A stretch of DNA of 64,000 nucleotides. Source: Cherax quadricarinatus. Taxonomy: Eukaryota; Arthropoda; Malacostraca; Decapoda; Parastacidae. This document shows, piece by piece, positions 13,026-26,119 of this stretch. The position numbers were made by a program, and so were the translations under genes. Location of the stretch: positions 27,525,924 through 27,589,923 of the forward strand of contig NC_091325.1 in NCBI RefSeq assembly GCF_038502225.1. Reading direction: 5' to 3'. The notes under the pieces were generated by a model that saw nothing but the letters and a program-made list of their open reading frames with translations, was not told the origin of the DNA and did not search any database. How positions within the stretch are numbered: the stretch's first letter is position 1; each line of letters starts with the position of its first letter.

Positions 13026-13316
13026 TGCAGCTGTCAGCCTGGCTGACTCTGCTGTCAGCCTGGCTGACTCTGCTGTCAGCCTGGCTGACTCTGCTGTCAG
13101 CCTGACTGACTCTGCTGTCAGCCTGACTGACTCTGCTGTCAGCCTGACTGACTCTGCTGTCAGCCTGACTGACTCTGCTGTCAGCCTGGCTGACTCTGCT
13201 GTCAGCCTGACTGACTCTGCTGTCAGCCTGGCTGACTCTGCTGTCAGCCTGGCTGACTCTGCTGTCAGCCTGGCTGACTCTGCTGTCAGCCTGGCTGACT
13301 CTGCTGTCAGCAGAGT
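13026..13316. repeat. 21-bp minisatellite (7-codon period)
   Basis: About 14 copies of a 21-bp unit (tctgctgtcagcctg plus gctgac or actgac). Two unit types alternate, differing at one base. Because 21 is a multiple of three, the reverse strand reads through as a repeating LTAESAR / LTAESVR heptapeptide. The frame continues into flanking microsatellite and minisatellite DNA, so I regard it as a stop-free repeat and not a gene. Confidence 0.95.
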
Positions 13317-13362
13317 TAGCCAGTCAGTATAAAAGAAATGAGGCAATAAGAAGGGTAAGACG

Positions 13363-14381
<1,019 letters not shown>

Positions 14382-14553
14382 ATTTACTGTGCGTTCATAT
14401 AAGTGTACATGCATGCATTTGCCATTGATTCCATCTGCGACCTTCAAATTCATCTAGGAAACACGAGAAACAGATATTATTGTAATTTGTTTACAGTTTT
14501 CATGGAGATTTAGAGATTCGTTTTTGACACTCATCAATACACAATAACATGTA

Positions 14554-14890
14554 CACTCATACACAATATGTCTCATAAATAATATGTGATATAAACAATA
14601 TGTGACACTCATACACAATATGTCTCATAAATAATATGTGATATAAACAATATGTGACACTCATACACAATATGTGACACTCATACACAATATGTCTCAT
14701 AAATAATATGTGATATAAACAATATGTGACACTCATACACAATATGTGACACTCATACACAATATGTCTCATAAATAATATGTGATATAAACAATATGTG
14801 ACACTCATACACAATATGTGACACTCATACACAATATGTCTCATAAATAATATGTGATATAAACAATATGTGACACTCATACACTCATAC
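14554..14890. repeat. 72-bp minisatellite with an internal duplication
   Basis: The 72-bp unit is made of two 20-bp sub-units (gacactcatacacaatatgt) plus a 32-bp segment containing ctcataaataatatgtgat and ataaacaatatgt. The first copy has a single sub-unit. 72 is a multiple of three, which keeps a reverse frame open; no coding role is evident. Confidence 0.93.
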
Positions 14891-14927
14891 ACATTCCGCA
14901 AACAATACACTCGTTTTTACAAAATAA

Positions 14928-15106
14928 CATGTACATATCACATTTATCAACACACAGCAACATGTACACACGACACACATATACAATAACATGTACACAT
15001 GACACCTATACACAGTAACATGTACACATAACACCCATACACAGCAACATGTACACATAACACCCATACTCAGCAACATGTACACATGACACCTATACAC
15101 AATAAC
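14928..15106. repeat. 29-bp minisatellite, left part
   Basis: 29-bp units (caacatgtacacataacac plus ccatacacag) with starts such as 15016 and 15045. Copies alternate taacatg/caacatg and cacctatac/cacccatac. The array is interrupted by a LINE insertion and resumes at 15578. Confidence 0.93.
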
Positions 15107-15116
15107 ATGTGCACAT

Positions 15117-15567
15117 TAGAATGGAGCGAAACAGAATAACTTCAAGAGTGTATCAGTCTGTAGTGGAAGGAAGGCGAGGTAGGGGTCGGCCTAGGAAGGG
15201 TTGGAGGGAGGGGGTAAAGGAGGTTTTGTGTGCGAGGGGCTTGGACTTCCAGCAGGCATGCGTGAGCGTGTTTGATAGGAGTGAATGGAGACAAATGGTT
15301 TTTAATACTTGACGTGCTGTTGGAGTGTGAGCAAAGTAACATTTATGAAGGGATTCAGGGAAACCGGCAGGCCGGACTTGAGTCCTGGAGATAGGAAGTA
15401 CAGTGCCTGCACTCTGAAGGAGGGGTGTTAATGTTGCAGTTTAAAAACTGTAGTGTAAAGCACCCTTCTGGCAAGACAGTGATGGAGTGAATGATGGTGA
15501 AAGTTTTTCTTTTTCGGGCCACCCTGCCTTGGTGGGAATCGGCCAGTGTGATAATAATAAAATAATA
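15117..15567 (+). mobile_element. 5'-truncated LINE 3' end with target-site duplication
   Basis: A 451-bp insertion splits the 29-bp array and is flanked by a 10-bp direct repeat atgtgcacat at 15107-15116 and 15568-15577. It begins inside a reading frame (MERNRITSRVYQSVVEG followed by the basic RRGRGRPRKGWREGVKE, ending ...EWRQMVFNT at 15312). A short 3' UTR containing ggccaccctgccttggtggg and a tail of ataataataaaataataa follow. The RGRPRK-type basic end is typical of the C-terminus of RTE-like LINE polyproteins (family knowledge), so this may be the 3' end of the same kind of element as LINE-C at 44001-45690. That link is inference. Confidence 0.88.
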
Positions 15568-15577
15568 ATGTGCACAT

Positions 15578-15752
15578 AACACCCATACACAGCAACATGT
15601 ACACATGACACCTATACACAGTAACATGTACTCATGACACCTATACACAGTAACATGTACACATGACACCCATACACAGCAACATGTACACATAAGATAT
15701 ACAATAACACGTAAGCATTACATTCATATATAAGAATATGTACACATGACAC
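15578..15752. repeat. 29-bp minisatellite, right part
   Basis: Continuation of the 29-bp array after the LINE insertion, with the same cacccatacacag / taacatgtac words. It decays after about 15700 (attcatatataagaatatg). Confidence 0.9.
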
Positions 15753-16299
15753 AGTCTTCCACTAGTGTCACAAATGTGTCTCATCTTTATATATTTACAT
15801 GTTTCACAAAGAATGTCGTCGAAATACCGTAAACCAGCATATAAATATATGTGAAAATACTGATATATGTGTATGTTTGTGCGTTAGCCTTTCTGTGTCA
15901 AGTGAAAAAGACCAATAAATAAATAAAAATGAAACCTGTGTAATACTTAATACAGTTTTGATGGAGGTGGAAAATTTCTTCAACACTTGGGCATTCATCC
16001 ACATAAAATAAAACACTCACAAATGCTTTTAAACTACTAAATGAGAAAGAAAATCTCGTACTAAGCTTAAATTCATTATGTAATATAAAAGGATTTCCAA
16101 AATTGTTCTTAATTAGCCTCTTCTCGGTGGCCGAGCTGTGTGCGAGCTTCGTCTCGTCTACCAGGCCTACTGTTCCAGGCTGTCTTGGTGGGTGTAATTA
16201 CTGGACACAGTTTACTGTGTGTCCCCTCCAGTAATTCCACCAACCCGGACAGTCTCGGCAGTAGATCAGCTAGACAAGGCCAAGTTTACGCCCAGCAAA
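15753..16299. other. Mixed unique sequence with an inverted repeat
   Basis: AT-rich to about 16110, then GC-richer sequence starting tctcggtggccgagc. Within it ttactggacacagt (16198-16211) is followed after two bases by actgtgtgtcccctccagtaa, an imperfect inverted repeat able to form a hairpin. No gene recognised. Confidence 0.5.
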
Positions 16300-17082
16300 A
16301 TCACTGTGGGTGGCAACCGCTGACTCTGGGGAAGTGGGGAAGGTATTCCACCTGAGGTGACACAAGTGGACTCCTGGAGACACTGATCCGGGGAAGGCAC
16401 TGCCGACCTTAGGTAAGTGGGGAAGGGGAGACATCCGGGAGCGAACGGATACATGAACTTGGGGAAGGCGTGAATACTAGCAGTTGAGGCTGGCCTTGGG
16501 TAAGTGGGGAAGGGGAGGCATCCGGCGGTAGACGGATGGATTCCTGGACACATGAACCTGGGGAAGGCATGAATACTAGCAGTTGAGGCTGACCTTGGGT
16601 AAGTGGGGAAGGGGAGACATCCGGCGGCGGACGGATGTATTCCTGGATACATGATCCTGGGGAAGGCAAGTATACAGCTAACTTCGAGGAAGTGGGGAAG
16701 GGAGTCCACTCAGGTGACACAAGTGGACTCCTGGAGACACTAATCCGGGGAAGGCACTGACCTAACTCGCTTAACTAACTCGCTTAAGTGGGGAAAGGAA
16801 GACATCCGGGAGCGAACGGATGAATTCCTAGATACATGAACTTGAGGAAGGTTCTTGTTGAGGCTGACCTTGGGTAAGTGAGAAAGGAAAAACATCCGGG
16901 GGCGGACGGATGGATTCCTGGATACATGGACCTGGGTAAGGCTGAGGCTGGAAGGCAGAGAGAGAGAGAGAGAGAGAGGTGAGGCTGACCTTAGGGAAGT
17001 GAGGACGGGGAGACATCTGGGGGCCCACGGATGGACACATGACACTGAGGAAGGCAAGGGGGGGGGGCCCTTAAAGACGATC
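16300..17082. repeat. Degenerate ~90-100-bp tandem repeat
   Basis: Five to seven diverged copies built from aagtggggaaggggagacat, ccggcggcggacggatg, attcctggatacatgaacct and ggggaaggc. Spacing between taagtgggga words is about 99 bp at 16501-16600 and shorter or irregular elsewhere. The reverse strand reads as a Pro/Ser-rich repeat (…PSPLTQGQPQ…). A (GA)n tract at 16955-16978 and a G-run at 17059-17068 interrupt it. A related single copy is visible at about 21735-21870. Confidence 0.8.
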
Positions 17083-17209
17083 CACTGGCTTCCACGTGGC
17101 AAGGTCTGGTAACTCAGAGATAACTCTGAGGCTGACAGTGGTCGCAAATAATGTAATTTTACTAATAATATTGTTATTAATTGTTATTTATAATTCATAT
17201 TTATATTCC
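17083..17209. other. Short unique spacer
   Basis: AT-rich sequence between two tandem arrays; nothing recognised. Confidence 0.5.
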
Positions 17210-17608
17210 CACTCTAGCCTCTCTGACAGTAGCCACGGTGGTGTTATTCGCACTCCAGCCTCCCTGATTGTAGCCACGGTGGTGTTATTCCCACTCCAGC
17301 CTCCCTGACAGTAGCCACGGTGGTGTTATTCCCACTCCAGCCTCCCTGAGAGTAGCCACGGTGGTGTTATTCCCACTCCAGCCTCCTTGACAGTAGCCAC
17401 GGTGGTGCTATTCCCACTCCAGCCTCCCTGACAGTAGCCACGGTGGTGTTATTCTCACTCCAGCCTCCCTGACAGTAGCCACGGTGGTGTTATTCCCACT
17501 CCAGCCTCCCTGACAGTTGCCACGGTGGTGTTATTCCCACTCCAGCCTCCCTGACAGTAGCCACAGTGGTGTTATTCCCACTCCAGCCTCCCTGACAGTA
17601 GCCACCGT
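17210..17608. repeat. 41-bp minisatellite, about 9.7 copies
   Basis: Units such as those beginning at 17293 and 17334 (actccagcctccctgacag) are 41 bp and end in gtggtgttattccc. Copies are about 95% identical by eye; the first and last are the most diverged. Confidence 0.95.
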
Positions 17609-17967
17609 GTTTATATTTATTCTGAAATTCATATTAGTAATAAATAGAAACAATTATAGCAGCCCTGTCATCCTTTCTTTTCTTTTTACTTCCTTTAACA
17701 CTTATTTTCACAAGAACGGAATTTACTATTTTCCAATTTCACAACACTTGGTTCCCCAGGTCAGTAAACAAACTTAGAGGATAGCATATAAACTCATATA
17801 GTAACTTTCACTCTCTCCTCTCTTCAAGTAGGTTCGGAAAAACCGCCTCTGTGGAACTGACCACATAGTTTCTTATACAGTTGCAATTTCCATTGCTGCT
17901 TCCCGTCATAGTTTCCGTTCACCTCTGTGCATGATCACTGTTAACTTAGATCATGTCTGCTATGTTT
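17609..17967. other. Unique sequence, no gene seen
   Basis: AT-rich sequence between the 41-bp array and the truncated LINE-A copy. No motif recognised. Confidence 0.5.
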
Positions 17968-18575
17968 AGGCCCTGTGCGTCGGGGGGAGGGATTGCTGGA
18001 CTTAATTAAAGCGGAGGGTCAAATGTGTCTTCATTAAGAGGGAGGTGATGAGGGAAGGTGTGGACGGGAAGGTGGGTTTGGTCAGAATCCATGATAGATT
18101 GAAACGAATGTATAGAGGAGTTGAGTTGTGCAATAGCGTGGGCTCGAGATCCGGGGAAGGTCAAAATAGGTGAGATTTGTAGATTGTTAGTGGGGAGGGT
18201 TGTGGCGCTTGTAGGGGGAATTTTCCCCATATATACATGGGGAAGTATATGGGATAGGTTAAGTAGGATGAGGTTACAACCTCGTGCTCGTGACGTAATG
18301 TATCATTTTCCGCACGGCATTTTGCCGTCGGGTGTGGTTCTACGGGATAGACGAGTGGTTGAGGGATGGGGGGGGGGGGATATGTGATGGGGAGGAGTCG
18401 GCGTTTCATGTAGTATATTTCTGTGAAGGAATGAGGCGTGTCACGGGGTGATGCATAGGGGTGATACATAGGATCGGGGGTAAAGGAATTTCTGATCTGA
18501 GAGCGCTAAGTCTGGACGTGGGGGGTTGGTATGAGTGTGTCATTAGGGCTGTGGGGTACATTATGGTTGATTATA

Positions 18576-19416
<841 letters not shown>

Positions 19417-20127
19417 CGTGGGAATTGCGGGGGAAACTAGTATGTCGAAACAGGGAAATCTATGGGAGGAGGTGGGAGAGGGATTTTTCAGAGGAATACA
19501 GGGAACTTACGTTAGGGGATTTATTAGACTTGCAATATACGAGGGAGGAGGGTACGAATGGAAAGTGATACTGTGGGTAGGGAAGTCAGGGGTAGAAACA
19601 GCGTCGCCTCCCTGGGGTTTTGGATGGATGCAAAGTTTGCGTGTGTGTTGTGTGGGTGATGAGTGAGTGAAATATGTCACGGACTGTACACCATTTAAAC
19701 AGTACTCATGTAACTTCAAGGTAGGAGTGAATGATGGATAAGGTATATGTGGGGGTGGGTCTTTGCCTGTATCAGTGTGCAGAGTGAGGCGTAGGTGCAA
19801 TATATTATGATGAACGCAATGGAAAGTTGTTAGTCAAGTGTGGTTGTACTGTCCCTCACGCGCAGATAATATTCATATTATTGTATGTAGAAAGATGCGA
19901 CCGCATACAAGTGGGACACGGAACTGTTATAACGGGAAGTACTCTCTTACGTCTGATTAAGTTAAGGCGGATTCTATCTGCTGTGATGACTTATTTTAAA
20001 TTAGATTTATTATCATGTTGTTAAGATAGAGTTCAAAGGTAATTCATTATGTACGAAAGTTTTTTCGGGATTAGTGAAACTTCAAGCCGAGATGTTCAAG
20101 GTAACATTAATCCAGTGATTGTTTATC

Positions 20128-20187
20128 CACCTGGCTGAGGAGATGCTGTGTATTACTCACCTGGCTGAGGAGATGCTGTGTATTACT
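20128..20187. repeat. Exact 30-bp tandem duplication
   Basis: cacctggctgaggagatgct plus gtgtattact occurs twice back to back (20128-20157 and 20158-20187) in the 3' UTR of LINE-A copy 2. It looks like a recent slippage or duplication event. Confidence 0.95.
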
Positions 20188-20584
20188 AAGTCAAGTTTAC
20201 CTTATGGTCATATTGTTAATTAATGTACTGTGTCTTGGTGAGATTGTTCCACCAATGTGTATGTAATAACTATTTTGGCTTAGTCAGTTAAGGTTAAGTT
20301 AGGTTACATGCCGCCATGTTGGTGCGGCAAATAATTAGGGAGGGGGAACTATGAAGTGTGCACGATCATACCAATTCATTGGTAGTTGTGCACAGGTGTT
20401 TACGGAACAGAAACATTATATTGTGTTTAGTTATTTTCAGGTGTTGTGTATTTAGTGACCATGAACCATCGATGATAAAAATATTCTTTCCTCAGGGGAC
20501 GTGTAGCGTCAGGGATCACATAAATTAATGTTATAATTTTCAGTTGAGGAAATGTGGTTATAGTTCATGTGTGTGAGTGAGAGT

Positions 20585-20640
20585 TGGGGGGGGGCGGGGG
20601 GCGGGGGGGCGGCAGGCGGGGGGCGGGGGGGGGCGGGTGT
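20585..20640 (+). other. G-rich tract with G-quadruplex potential
   Basis: At least five runs of six or more G separated by one to four bases (ggggggggggc…gggggggcggcaggcgggggg). The tract lies in the LINE-A 3' UTR where the other copy has only a short C/G run (37972-37980 on the plus strand), so it appears to have expanded in this copy. Confidence 0.8.
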
Positions 20641-20873
20641 GATGCGTCAACTGTGTTGCAGCACCGGAGTGTTATTTATGTACATAGCAGTCTCAAGTCA
20701 TATGTTGAGAGTTGTGTTTAGGATGTTGTTGCCACAAAGTTGATGTATTGTTATCTGTGTCAGGGAAGTATTGTAGAATTTTTTTTGCCTATAGCCGTTA
20801 CTTGGCTATTTTATTATACTTTATACCTTTTTGTGTTGTGCAATGTTTTAAATAAAATATAAAAAAAAAATAA

Positions 20874-21580
20874 TGTAGAACTTAGCCGTACATAATGCGA
20901 AAAGGATCTGGGAGTTGTGGAACGTAGCAATCTCGAGCCATGACAACAGTGACTAAGTGGTGGGAATAAGACAAGTAGATTACTGGGATTTATATCAAGA
21001 TTACGCAGCTCACCTCTGGTCTCCATGGATATAAATTTGTTAGAAAACATTCAGAGACGAATGATAAAATTAATACAAAGCATTAGAAAATTTCCGTATG
21101 AAGAAAGATTGAGGGAAGACATGGTTTGGAAATAGTGTACTTGATGAGTGGAAATAGTGCTGGTTTGGAAATAGTGTACTTGATGAGTGGAAATAGTGTT
21201 GGTTTGGAAATAGTGTACTTGATGAGTGGAAATAGTGTTGGTTTGGAAATAGTGTACTTGATGAGTGGAAATAGTGTTGGTTTGGAAATAGTGTACTTGA
21301 TGAGTGGAAATAGTGTTGGTTTGGAAATAGTGTACTTGATGAGTGGAAATAGTGTTGGTTTGGAAATAGTGTACTTGATGAGTGGAAATAGTGTTGGTTT
21401 GGAAATAGTGTACTTGATGAGTGGAAATAGTGTTGGTTTGGAAATAGTGTACTTGATGAGTGGAAATAGTGCTGGTTTGGAAATAGTGTACTTGATGAGT
21501 GGAAATAGTGCTGGTTTGGAAATAGTGTACTTGATGAGTGGAACAGTCTGCTGAAATCGTTTTTTGGACTTTATCGATTA
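20874..21580 (+). pseudogene. LINE-F remnant (RT C-terminal region) split by a minisatellite
   Basis: Directly after the LINE-A A-tail, the plus strand reads KDLGVV-like, then LLGFISRLRSSPLVS and INLLENIQRRMIKLIQ, and FPYEERLRED up to 21120. This matches the post-RT region of CR1/Jockey-type LINEs (family knowledge). After the 39-bp array the frame gives VLDEWNSLLKSF (from 21530), the conserved WNSL motif close to the C-terminus in these proteins. About 100 residues expected between these blocks are missing and are replaced by the array. Confidence 0.75.
21123..21545. repeat. 39-bp minisatellite within a LINE remnant
   Basis: Eleven copies of a 39-bp unit (ggtttggaaatagtgtactt plus gatgagtggaaatagtgtt). 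Internal copies are almost identical; the outer ones carry gct for gtt. The unit contains gtacttgatgagtgga, the same sequence that encodes VLDEW in the LINE frame at the right edge of the array. Confidence 0.96.
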
Positions 21581-21735
21581 TGACCACATTTCACTATAAC
21601 CTCTTAACTATGACCACAGCTCATTATGACCTCACCTAACTACCCCTCACCTATGACCACATCTACGACCACACCTCAATATGACCACCCCTCACTTATG
21701 ACCACATCTCCGATCACACCTCACTATGACCTCAC
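21580..21735. repeat. Degenerate tatgaccacacctcac repeat
   Basis: Eight or so imperfect copies of a 15-22-bp motif (tatgaccac…cctcac). Too diverged to define one period. Confidence 0.75.
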
Positions 21736-21869
21736 CTCACCATGATCCACACCTGGGAGTTCATCTGAGGGGACACAGATAGACTTCTGGAGACAGGGAA
21801 CAAGAGAAAGCACCAAAACAACTGTGGAAGGTTTGACATCCGGGGGCCCAGGGATGGAGACAGCCGTAT

Positions 21870-22160
21870 CAAAGATACTGCTGTGAATAAAACAGTGACG
21901 TGGGCTAATGTACGTTAGCAACTGTGGTAACAAACACAATGTCTTTTGTAACAATTCGTTTTTCTCTGTTTATTCAACGTTTGCAAAATTACGTTTATGC
22001 ACACATATCCTTCCTCTTTCTAAACCCGTCCAGTTATTTATTATTTATATTTTGTCTTTTCCATCACTCTGTCAGTCACAATTTTGACATATTCATTGCA
22101 ATGGACAAACACTAATATTTTATTTAAATTAAACAATATTTTTCAGGTTTATCTAAGACT
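21870..22160. other. Unique spacer before satellite B
   Basis: AT-rich; nothing recognised. Confidence 0.5.
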
Positions 22161-22164
22161 GCGT

Positions 22165-25005
22165 CCAGCAGTTGTGAACTGTACCAGAAACAAAGGCAGG
22201 GACAAAGACAGTTGTGAACTGTACCAGAAACAAAGGCAGGGACAAAGACAGTTGTGAACTGTACCAGAAACAGACAGGGACAAAGACAGTTGTTAACTGT
22301 ACCAGAAACAAAGACAGGGACAAAGACAGTTGTGAACTGTACCAGAAACAAAGACAGGGACAAAGACAGTTGTGAACTGTACCAGAAACAAACGCAGGGA
22401 CAAAGACAGTTGCTAACTGTACCAGAAACAAAGTCAGGGACAAAGACAGTTGTGAACTATACCAGAAACAAAGTCAGGGACAATGACAATTGTGAACTGT
22501 ACCAGAAACAAAGGCAGGGACAAAGACAGTTGTGAACTGTACCAGAAACAAAGTCAGGGACAAAGACAGTTGTGAACTGTACCAGAAACAAAGTCAGGGA
22601 CAAAGACAGTTGTGAACTGTACCAGAAACAAAGTCAGGGACAAAGACAGTTGTGAACTGTACCAGAAACAAAGTCAGGGACAAAGACAGTTGTGAACTGT
22701 ACCAGAAACAAAGTCAGGGACAAAGACAGTTGTTAACTGTACCAGAAACAAAGTCAGGGACAAAGACAGTTGTGAACTATACCAGAAACAAAGGCAGGGA
22801 CAAAGACAGTTGTGAACTGTACCAGAAACAAAGGCAGGGACAAAGACAGTTGTGAACTGTACCAGAAACAAAGTCAGGGACAAAGACAGTTGTGAACTGT
22901 ACCAGAAACAAAGTCAGGGACAAAGACAGTTGTTAACTGTACCAGAAACAAAGTCAGGGACAAAGACAGTTGTGAACTATACCAGAAACAAAGGCAGGGA
23001 CAAAGACAGTTGTGAACTGTACCAGAAACAAACGCAGGGACAAAGACAGTTGCTAACTGTACCAGAAACAAAGTCAGGGACAATGACAATTGTGAACTGT
23101 ACCAGAAACAAAGGCAGGGACAAAGACAGTTGTGAACTGTACCAGAAACAAAGTCAGGGACAAAGACAGTTGTGAACTGTACCAGAAACAAAGTCAGGGA
23201 CAAAGACAGTTGTGAACTGTACCAGAAACAAAGGCAGGGACAAAGACAGTTGTGAACTGTACCAGAAACAAAGTCAGGGACAAAGACAGTTGTGAACTGT
23301 ACCAGAAACAAAGTCAGGGACAAAGACAGTTGTTAACTGTACCAGAAACAAAGTCAGGGACAAAGACAGTTGTGAACTATACCAGAAACAAAGGCAGGGA
23401 CAAAGACAGTTGTGAACTGTACCAGAAACAAACGCAGGGACAAAGACAGTTGCTAACTGTACCAGAAACAAAGTCAGGGACAAAGACAGTTGTGAACTGT
23501 ACCAGAAACAAAGTCAGGGACAATGACAATTGTGAACTGTACCAGAAACAAAGGCAGGGACAAAGACAGTTGTGAACTGTACCAGAAACAAAGGCAGAGA
23601 CAAAGACAGTTGTGAACTGTACCAGAAACAAAGGCAGGGACAAAGACAGTTGTGAACTGTACCAGAAACAAAGGCAGGGACAAAGACAGTTGTGAACTGT
23701 ACCAGAAACAAAGTCAGGGACAAAGACAGTTGTGAACTGTACCAGAAACAAAGTCAGGGACAAAGACAGTTGTTAACTGTACCAGAAACAAAGTCAGGGA
23801 CAAAGACAGTTGTGAACTATACCAGAAACAAAGGCAGGGACAAAGACAGTTGTGAACTGTACCAGAAACAAACGCAGGGACAAAGACAGTTGCTAACTGT
23901 ACCAGAAACAAAGTCAGGGACAAAGACAGTTGTGAACTGTACCAGAAACAAAGTCAGGGACAATGACAATTGTGAACTGTACCAGAAACAAAGGCAGGGA
24001 CAAAGACAGTTGTGAACTGTACCAGAAACAAAGGCAGAGACAAAGACAGTTGTGAACTGTACCAGAAACAAAGTCAGGGACAAAGACAGTTGTGAACTGT
24101 ACCAGAAACAAAGTCAGAGACAAAGACAGTTGTGAACTGTACCAGAAACAAAGTCAGGGACAAAGACAGTTGTGAACTGTACCAGAAACAAAGTCAGGGA
24201 CAAAGACAGTTGTGAACTGTACCAGAAACAAAGTCAGGGACAATGACAATTGTGAACTGTACCAGAAACAAAGGCAGGGACAAAGACAGTTGTGAACTGT
24301 ACCAGAAACAAAGGCAGAGACAAAGACAGTTGTGAACTGTACCAGAAACAAAGTCAGGGACAAAGACAGTTGTGAACTGTACCAGAAACAAAGTCAGAGA
24401 CAAAGACAGTTGTGAACTGTACCAGAAACAAAGTCAGGGACAAAGACAGTTGTGAACTGTACCAGAAACAAAGTCAGGGACAAAGACAGTTGTGAACTGT
24501 ACCAGAAACAAAGTCAGGGACAAAGACAGTTGTGAACTGTACCAGAAACAAAGTCAGGGACAAAGACAGTTGTGAACTGTACCAGAAACAAAGTCAGGGA
24601 CAAAGACAGTTGTGAACTGTACCAGAAACAAAGTCAGGGACAAAGACAGTTGTGAACTGTACCAGAAACAAAGTCAGGGACAAAGACAGTTGTGAACTGT
24701 ACCAGAAACAAATCAGGGACAAAGACAGTTGTGAACTGTACCAAAAACAAAGTCAGGGACAAAGACAGTTGTGAACTGTACCAGAAACAAAGTCAGGGAC
24801 AAAGTTGTGAACTGTACCAGAAACAAAGTCAGGGACAAAGACAGTTGTGAACTATACCAGAAACAAAGTCAGGGACAAAGACAGTTGTGAACTGTACCAG
24901 AAACAAAGTCAGGGACAAAGACAGTTGTGAACTATACCAGAAACAAAGTCAGGGACAAAGACAGTTGTGAACTGTACCAGAAACAAAGTCAGGGACAAAG
25001 GTTGT
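22165..25005. repeat. Satellite B, 40-bp unit with higher-order structure
   Basis: About 71 copies of a 40-bp unit (gttgtgaactgtaccagaaa plus caaagtcagggacaaagaca). Variant units recur at regular spacing. tgttaactgt occurs at 22731, 22931, 23331 and 23771; tgctaactgt at 22411, 23051, 23451 and 23891; caatgacaat at 22481, 23081, 23521, 23961 and 24241. The repeated 400- and 440-bp intervals show blocks of 10 or 11 monomers copied as a unit. The right end (24715-25005) has single-base deletions and one shortened unit. Open frames on both strands are repeat artefacts. Confidence 0.96.
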
Positions 25006-25797
25006 TCGTTATTTTTGTTTTGTTTTCACTTATTGTTTATATTTGTGTCCGTATGTGACTCTGTCTTCCATCAAGAAATCTGCTGCAAAAATATTATCAG
25101 CTTCCTGTTTTTTGTTGCAGTTCGTCGTCTTAGAATTCTGAATAATCGATATGCAGAATGTCGTTACGTAGTATTTTGTAGATATTCTTAATGTGAAGAT
25201 ATAAGGAAGTAGCAACTGAGAGAATCTTGTACTGGATATAGTAAAAAAACAAACATTCTTTTGAATTATTAAATAATTAGTCTCTCTCATGTCTTCACAT
25301 TCACTATATTGACAAAAATATTCGCAAACACAACAAAAAAAATTATGGAAAGAAAATAAGAGTCAACCTCTGGACAAAATGGAGTGTTGGTGTTGATGTT
25401 ACAACCTGGCCAGTAGAACTCTGTCTTAAGATTATGGTATATAATAATCTTTTCTTTATGTTTACTTATGTAGTTGTAGATACATGTCCGAGCAAACATT
25501 CCCAACTAGTCAAAGATATGATACAGGATTACTGATGACAATTTGTACACGATTTCGCTTTTAGAAACTACAAAATTTATTCCTGACATCTTAAACTTGT
25601 TTAAAAAAGACACTGCAAAAACTGGTAATGAAAACTACTATCTAAACGGAAAATAAATTGTTTATTTACTTTCACACTCTACATTTTAAGCCCCTTAAAG
25701 CCGACTACAGCTTATCCAGTGAAGTTTTTTTTATACATATCAATGGAAAGTTATAGAAGATTTATGTTTGAAACAGAGTTGTTTATAGTCAGGGTCG
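25006..25797. other. Unique AT-rich sequence, no gene recognised
   Basis: Open frames under 90 codons on both strands, without family motifs. No RNA gene or element identified. Confidence 0.5.
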
Positions 25798-25967
25798 ATA
25801 CTTCACCTGTAGTTCACATCACACCTTCACCTGTAATTAACCTTGCATATTCACCTGCAATTTGTCCTTACATCTTCACCTGTAATTCGTCTTGTGTATA
25901 CCCTCGTAGCTCACTTTACACCTTCATCTATAATTCGCCTTTACACCTTCACCCGTAAATCGTCTAA
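25798..25967. repeat. Old inverted relative of satellite A
   Basis: Degenerate ~24-bp repeats containing cttcacctgtagttcacatc and caccttcacctgtaatt. The reverse complement of the satellite A unit reads acaccttcactgtagtacac, so these copies match satellite A in opposite orientation with about one extra C and several substitutions per unit. The block resumes after the foldback insertion (about 26133-26180). Confidence 0.75.
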
Positions 25968-26119
25968 AAGAAGCAAAAGGCACAATACCGTCACTGGAAC
26001 AGTTTACAAATAACCCAGGAGAGAGAAGCTTATGAGAACGTTTCGGTCCGACTTGAACCATTTATGAAGTCACAGTGCGAAACGTCGTCGTAAGCTCCTC
26101 TCTACTATATACAGTTTGT
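25968..26119. mobile_element. 152-bp foldback/SINE-like insertion with 13-bp TSD
   Basis: Flanked by gtaaatcgtctaa at 25955-25967 and 26120-26132. The insert contains two imperfect inverted arms, agcttatgagaacgtttcg and cgaaacgtcgtcgtaagct, matching at about 21 of 25 positions when extended by the flanking gagag. It has no reading frame. I associate this sequence (…acgtttcggtccgacttg…) with an abundant decapod dispersed repeat, from memory only. Confidence 0.85.

Noticed and set aside
15117..15312. Small basic host protein (RRGRGRPRKGW)
   Set aside because: The frame lies wholly inside a TSD-flanked LINE insertion and matches the basic C-terminus of LINE polyproteins.
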